Source: Anastatus disparis (Eukaryota; Arthropoda; Insecta; Hymenoptera; Eupelmidae). From it: DNA of 64,000 nt. Each line of letters begins with the position of its first letter. Within the stretch, counting starts at the first letter, position 1. Of the stretch, positions 58,931-64,000 are shown one piece after another. The translations under genes were made by a program, and so were the position numbers. Below the pieces are notes generated by a model. The model saw only the letters and a list, made by a program, of their open reading frames with translations. It did no database searches and was not told the DNA's origin. The stretch is from positions 524,001-588,000 of the forward strand of contig JAFFSR010000363.1 in assembly GCA_017163975.1 (NCBI GenBank). Reading direction: 5' to 3'.

Positions 58931-58991
58931 GTGATAGTCTGGTGACTAAAGCATTTAACCTACGTTCTCATTGACCAAAATTTGATTCCCC
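58931..58991 (+). repeat. Possible tRNA-derived remnant (SINE head or tRNA pseudogene)
   Basis: GTGATAGTCTGGTGACTAAA resembles a degraded A box (TAGCTCAGTGG type), and AATTTGATTCCCC 40 bases later resembles a B box (GGTTCGATTCC). Cloverleaf stems are not convincing by eye, so it is not called a tRNA gene. Confidence 0.25.
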
Positions 58992-59356
58992 AGTAAAATT
59001 TCATAAAAATATTTCCGAATTTTTCTACGGGAAATAGAACCTGAAGATCACTAAGAAACAAAAAAAAAGTTACAGAGTTCTAATAGATATCAAAACATAA
59101 ATTATTAAAAGTTTTACTGTGTAAAACAAAAAATTAATAAAAGAACTAAGAGTATATAAAGTCTAATAGCAGATCGCTTTTTTCTTCTAAGTACTTGGTT
59201 ATGGCCTAAATTACCTTTCAGAAGGTCAAGTGAATTTATCAAACAAGCAGTATCGGTACACGAGGAGCACGTGTCGGTACTGATTGCTGAGCAATGCGCA
59301 TGTATAAATTTTATATAGGGATATAATATAATTACATATAGGGATATCCACACAAC

Positions 59357-59733
59357 TTTAAATTCTCTAGTAACAGGTCATATTACAGCTGTTACTGGGT
59401 TACCGCATGATGCACATTATTTAAACTAGGTTCAAATCTTTTTTGCTATCCTAAAACTCTATTTCTGATGTATTCTGTAAATATGCCACAAACAGCGCAG
59501 CAGATAATTCTATAAAAAGTAAATTTACACATAAGATAAATTATGGTAATTTTTTATGTGTAAAAATGAATGTTTTATAGAAATATCTACTGCGCCGTTT
59601 GTGGCTCATTTACAAAATACATAAGAATTGAGTTACAGGATAGCACAAAAGATTTGAACCCAGTTTAAATAATGTGAATCATGCGGTAACCCAGTAACAG
59701 TTGTAATATGACCTGTTACTAGAGAATTCAAAC
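59357..59733. repeat. Palindrome containing exon-like coding sequence in both arms
   Basis: Arms 59357-59520 and 59560-59733 are inverted copies; e.g. AACAGGTCATATTACAGCTG near 59373 and its complement near 59705, GCCACAAACAGCGCAG near 59487 and its complement near 59562. The plus strand of the left arm and the minus strand of the right arm both read LNSLVTGHIT, VTGLPHD and HYLN. Confidence 0.7.
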
Positions 59734-59880
59734 TGTTCATTAAATAATATTTAATTTTCGGATGAGTCTTACATAGTTGCTGGTTTTCTTCATCGTCAGT
59801 ATCCTTTTCCAAATATACTAGAGTTAATTCTTCCATGTACGGTAATTCAACTCGGTACAATATTTCCTTACTTCCATTAT
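59633..59880 (-). pseudogene. Exon-like fragment of an unrecognised gene
   Basis: On the minus strand a TCTGTTTCAG acceptor ends at 59881, followed by an open frame of 82 codons to a stop at 59633: EILYRVELPYMEELTLVYLE, DTDDEENQQLCK, LNSLVTGHITTVTGLPHDSH. The last third lies in the right arm of the palindrome. The left arm has a stop (TAG) in place of Trp. I do not recognise the family. It could be a captured gene piece inside a foldback element, or the end of a real gene. Confidence 0.35.
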
Positions 59881-60277
59881 CTGAAACAGAATTATTATCT
59901 TTAATATATTTCAATTTACTTATACATTCTTACAATATTCACCTTGATATTAATATTTCTCAAAATTAAAAAAAAAGAGAAGCAAGAAAAGCAAAGAATA
60001 CCAGGCAGTGTACTAACACAAACAGGAGGAAAAATTTTTTTTCTCCTTTCTATAACGTTAAGGGGGCCAGATACTATTAGAAGCTGAGAAAAAACATGTA
60101 TAATTTGATATAAATTGCTGATGTTTAAAAATAATTGATTTCAAATCAAAATACATTCAATTTCAAACATTTTTTAGTTTAAAACATTTTCTATATTTTG
60201 AGAATTGAAGTGGTGGTGCTCGTTGAAAGTCATCTGAAACAAAAAAGCCTTTATCGCAAGGTTAATTATTGGTTCTT

Positions 60278-60715
60278 ATATGTATTACATAGTAATTGAA
60301 ATTAGTCATTGTTTGCCACTTCAGAAATTGCTTTTCATGGACTTATTTTCTTTCATTTCACATAAATATTGAAATAAATTTTTGATCATGTAAGTCAGAG
60401 ACATCATGTAAATCATGTAGATCAATAAGGAGTTATGGCAGTTTAAAATATATATGATCATGCATAATTTATTTTCAATATGAAAAATAAATCATACATG
60501 AAAATATATATTTATATTCAATATGAAAAATAAATTATACATGAAAATATATATTTTGAACTGTCATAACTCCTTATTGATGGCTCTGACTTACATAATC
60601 AAATTTTTATTTTGAAGTTTATGTGAATTGGAAGAAAATGAGCCCTCGAAAAGCAATTTCTGAAGTGGTGAACAATGATTGATTTCAATTACTATGTAAT
60701 ATATATAAAACCCAA
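60278..60715. repeat. Inverted repeat region (foldback element body)
   Basis: TATGTATTACATAGTAATTG near 60278 pairs with text near 60698; AATAAGGAGTTATGGCAGTT near 60425 pairs with AACTGTCATAACTCCTTATT near 60560; the centre has a tandem copy of ATTCAATATGAAAAATAAAT. A TTAA at 60058-60061 followed by GGGGGCCAGATAC may be its left end; no matching right end is clear. Confidence 0.5.
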
Positions 60716-60835
60716 TAGAAAACTTAAAAATTTAGATCTGTAAAAAATCATGCTAACTCCCCTCTTCATTTACAACAAGAAGTATTCTTATGAATTTCCC
60801 TCTAAAACATCAGAATTTTCATAAAAAAAAGAATT

Positions 60836-61021
60836 AAGTTGGGACTTTTCCAAAAATTTTGAGAAATTTTCAAATTTCAAAGATTTATAGCTCTTGATAC
60901 TTTCAATCTAGATCCTTGAAAATTTTTTCACATATTTTGGGTAACAAACATAATATATTATCAGAATTTAGGCCATTTTTATTTTATTGCTCTTTGAGTC
61001 GATGTAAAATGTCCCATATAT
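60836..61021 (+). repeat. Dispersed repeat abutting a TA tract (copy 3)
   Basis: From GGGACTTTTCCAAAAATTTT to ATGTCCCATATATA, the complement of 37173-37345. It ends directly at a (TA)n run (61016-61036). Confidence 0.6.
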
Positions 61022-61150
61022 ATATATATATATATATTCACTGCCGCCGAGCTACTTTTGCTCCCATTTGTTTGAAATCGACTTATCTAAAAAGTTTTAT
61101 AACTATGGAAAAAATGGTCGCAGCCTAAAAATTCCAACAGGATTCGAAAG

Positions 61151-61957
61151 CGGGATGACTCTGACACGATGATAATTACTTTTCTTAATCAATAACATCT
61201 AATTAGCTTCGTTTAGATTGGTACCACCGAAAAATTACTATTACATATTTTGCACCCCCGGGAAAGTAAAAAAAATTGAAAATACCGAGATCCCATGAAA
61301 TCTATGCTCTTAGCACGAAATTTTTAGAATTTCCAAAAAATAAAAATACAGGTAGCTTCTTTTCAATTTGTAACATTCAAAAATCCATTATTTTTTATTT
61401 GTACCCCTGTGGAAATTGAGAAAAATAAGATTTTCGCAGTGCAGCCCATTTGTTCTAATGATCATATAATCTGCGCATGCGCAGTGGGAATTCCTGACTT
61501 TAGCATTTAACTAAAGAAATAATTTCTCTTTATATTATCGAATAACCCAGAAACTCAAATACCCTTCTCTTATTGATTTTCAATTATGTGAACTGTGATT
61601 GAATGAAAATAGAGAGAAATTATTTCTTTAGTTAAATTTAAAACCAATACGAGGGTACAAATTAAAAATTATTTTTGAATGGTACAAACTGAAACGAAGC
61701 TACCTGTATTTTTATTTTTCTGAAAATCAAAAACTTTCGTGCCGACAGTATAGGTTTTCCGAAATCTCGGTATTTTCAATTTTTTTTACTTTCACAGTGG
61801 GTGCAAAATTTGCAATAGTGATTTGAAAGTAGTACAAATGAAAACGGAGCTAATCAAACATTGTTCGCTAAGAAAACTAATTATTATCGTGCCAGAGTTA
61901 CCCTGTCGGATTAGCGGGATGACTCTAAACTAATTATTATCGTGCCAGAGTTACCCT
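61151..61957. mobile_element. Foldback with GGGATGACTCTG ends plus a solo end copy
   Basis: GGGATGACTCTGACACGATG at 61152 and CGTGCCAGAGTTACCCT ending 61905 form the inverted ends of a foldback centred near 61560. A second short copy, GGGATGACTCTAAAC to CAGAGTTACCCT, follows at 61916-61956. The host element reads GGATTCGAAAG on the left and GGATTCAAAAG on the right, perhaps an 8-10 bp target duplication. Confidence 0.6.
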
Positions 61958-62050
61958 GGTGGATTCAAAAGATTATTAGAAATTCTTTCAAAAACCATTG
62001 GTTTCATATGAAAAAAATATTTTTTTCGTATCTCTTATTCTTGTTTAACA

Positions 62051-62347
62051 AAAAATTTTTTGACCCTCCGAGCGCGAAATACGTATTTTCGGCTCACTTT
62101 TTCGCGGGCCCGAATATATTTCGCGCCCGCGAAAAAATGAGCCGGAATGTATTATTTCGAGCTTGGAAAAGTAAACCAAAAATACGTATTTTTCGTCTCT
62201 CGGGTTAAAAAATAGTATATGTACCACGGGCGCGACGGGGATTTATGTCCCTCGTGTGAATTTTGCACCCTCGCTTCGCTCGTGCGAAAAACTCACATTC
62301 GGGCCAAAATCCCCTATTTCGCGACCTTGTTTCATAATGTATTATTT
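62051..62347. repeat. GC-rich dispersed repeat with hairpins, copy 2
   Basis: TTTTTTGACCCTCCGAGCGC start shared with 47737; GGCTCACTTTTTCGCGGGCC pairs with the following GCGCCCGCGAAAAAATGAGCC. It continues with CGGGCGCGACGGGG and CACCCTCGCTTCGCTCGTGC. It interrupts the palindromic element and differs sharply in GC from it. Confidence 0.55.
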
Positions 62348-62436
62348 TTTAACTTTGTTTTGACTTTGTAAAATAGTGTTCAATTTTAGTACCAATCGTT
62401 ACATTAATACAAAACTGAATAGATTCTAAAGCTTAA

Positions 62437-62816
62437 GAGAAGGTCACGTATCTCTGTCCTTTTTTAATAAAAAAATTGAGTTTTTTAGAGAAACTAATAA
62501 CTTTAGCAAAAAATGAAGAGAAAGCCGCATCTCATAAAAAAAAAAAGCAATATTTTCTTTGATAAGAAGGAATTAATTTTATTGCTTTGTTTTCAAGAAA
62601 ACCTTGAAAAACAATCATAGAGGTTAGGATGGACAATTTGGTTTTTCAAGGTTTTCTTGAGAACGAAGCAATAAAATTAATTTTTTCTTATCAAAGAAAA
62701 CATTGCTTTTTTCCATACAAAGTACGGCTTTCTCTTCATTTTTTTACTAAAGTTATTAGTTTTTGTAAAAAAATCATTTCTTTGATTAGAAAAGGACAGA
62801 GATGCGCGACCCCCTC
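62437..62816. mobile_element. TTAA MITE, family M2 (copy 3)
   Basis: Flanked by TTAA at 62433-62436 and 62817-62820, ends GAGAAGGTCACGTATCTC and AGATGCGCGACCCCCTC. Arms as in copies 1 and 2. The 63-codon plus ORF within it is an arm artefact. Confidence 0.85.
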
Positions 62817-62820
62817 TTAA

Positions 62821-63005
62821 TGTTAAAATTGCTCTTTTTCATATTATAAACAACTCAGAATTTTTTTAGATTTTTTTGGTACATATTTTTAGAGCTACTA
62901 AGCTTTAAAATTGGGCTAAAATCATATTTTTAACAATTTTGACTAATTTTAGGCTTAAATTGCTAAGTTATGTAGCGTTTTAGGAATATATAACTATGAA
63001 ACAAT
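62821..63005. other. AT-rich spacer
   Basis: No feature is supported between the M2 MITE and the inverted minisatellite flank. Confidence 0.5.
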
Positions 63006-64000
63006 TTTGTTCAAAATATCCTATCCTATATTATATTAAAGTGAAACCACTTTCTTCCGTTTTTCCGGTTCTCCGGTTCTCCGCATTTTTTAACTGTGTC
63101 TAATCTTTTGGTAATAAGATTAGCAATTTTTTATTGGGTCCAATATAATTAGTACTCATTAGTCATAAGCTCCTTTTTGGGCCATATTTTTTGGGCCTTA
63201 TATTACTTTGGTCCCTATATTTTTATTCAATGCCCATTTTTCGGGCCCTTCTTTTTTTCATCCTTATATTTTCTTGGACTATTTATTTTTTTGAGCCTTA
63301 TTTTTTTGGGCCTTATATTTTTTTGGTCTCTATATTATTTCGACCCTACTTTGTTTTGAGTCTTATTTTCATTGGGCCCTATATTTTTTTGGGTCTAATG
63401 TATTTTTAATTCTTCTATTATCTTGGTATCTATATTTTTTTGGGCCCAAATTTTTTTGATTCTGATATTTTCTTGGGCTCTATATTTTTTGGACCCAATA
63501 TTATTTTATTCTTATAATTTTTTTGGGCCCAATGTTTTTTTAATTCTTATATTTTCTAAGGCTCTATATTTTTTGAGCCCAATATTTTTTTGATACTTAA
63601 ATTTTTTTGGGCCCAATATTTTTTCGCTTCTTATATTTTCTTGGACTCCATATTTTTTTGGGCCCAATATTTTTTTGATTTTTATATTTTCTTGGGACCG
63701 ATATTTTTTTGATTCTTATATTTTTTTGGGCTCTACATTTTTTCGGGCCCAATATTTTTTTGATTCTAATATTTTATTGGGCTCAATATTTTTTTTATTC
63801 TTATATTTTCTTGGGCTCTATATTTTTCGGCCCAATACTTTTTTGACTTTTATATTTTCTGGGCCCAATATTTTTTGATTCTTATATTTTCTTGGGCTCT
63901 ATAATTTTCTTTTGGCCTAATATTTTTTTGTGCCCAATATCTTCTTGATTCTTATATTTCCTTGGGCTCTATATTTTTTGGGGCTCAATATTTTTTTGAT
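63006..64000. repeat. Inverted copy of the GGGCCC minisatellite and its flank
   Basis: ATCCTATCCTATATTATATT, GTGAAACCACTTTCTTCCG, the CGGTTCTCCG nonamers and ACTCATTAGTCATAAGC appear in the order expected of the reverse complement of 42665-42873. From 63175 the array of GGGCCCAATATTTTTTTGAT followed by TCTTATATTTTCTTGGGCTC units runs to the window end. Plus-strand ORFs here are the same artefact as in the first array. Confidence 0.85.

Larger units (their letters stand above)
61039..62432. mobile_element. Broken copy 2 of the palindromic CACTGCCGCC element
   Basis: Left end CACTGCCGCCGAGCTAC follows a TA run. Homology with 50781 onward runs to 61150, resumes at 61961-62050, and again at 62348-62432, with insertions between. 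It stops at the M2 MITE (62433), beyond which the expected sequence is not found, so the right half is lost. Confidence 0.65.

Noticed and set aside
58931..58991. A functional tRNA gene
   Set aside because: A and B boxes are degraded and the acceptor and anticodon stems do not form by eye; kept only as a low-confidence remnant.

Overview
This is an AT-rich eukaryotic window, almost certainly arthropod and most likely insect. I found no intact host gene that I can name. The evidence is the mix of mobile elements: a DIRS-type tyrosine-recombinase retroelement, a copia LTR retrotransposon, an animal-type Helitron, a CR1-group non-LTR element, many TTAA- and TA-flanked foldback MITEs, and short AT-rich introns. 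A hymenopteran such as a parasitoid wasp would fit, but the sequence does not prove it.

Layout. 1-4899 is the 3' part of a decayed DIRS element (RNase H end, then tyrosine recombinase), split by a 3.6 kb TA-flanked element (A). 5046-12398 is a large foldback whose arms hold an inverted second copy of that element (B, 6224-11191); B is itself hit by a hairpin MITE, a TTAA MITE and a TA element that carries another MITE. 12.4-21.2 kb is AT-rich, with dispersed repeats, TA- and TTAA-type MITEs (some nested) and AT microsatellites. 21211-28559 is a copia element with LTRs identical by eye but a broken pol gene. About 29.15-30.4 kb looks like the 3' part of a non-autonomous Helitron ending in three GC-rich hairpins and CTAG. 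31961-36540 (minus) is a decayed Rep-helicase Helitron plus a small extra ORF. 37370-40850 (plus) is a second Helitron helicase fragment cut by three separate TTAA insertions. 40.85-42.7 kb is a minisatellite that reappears inverted at 63.17-64.0 kb. 44440-47160 is a MITE split by a 2.3 kb solo-LTR-like insertion. 48624-49022 is an intact paralogue of the Helitron-linked ORF, and 51976-52772 (minus) holds pieces of an unrecognised gene with short introns. 52950-56095 (minus) is a CR1-group LINE. 56.1-62.8 kb holds inverted repeats, G-rich arrays, a palindrome with exon-like sequence and more MITEs.

The window reads as a stratified transposon graveyard. Its main value is that many insertions can be undone by eye: removing the insert plus one target-site copy restores a reading frame, or matches an empty site in a paralogous copy. 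The best candidate for something undescribed is the roughly 130-residue ORF family found downstream of the Helitron helicase and again, intact, 12 kb away next to the short-intron gene.
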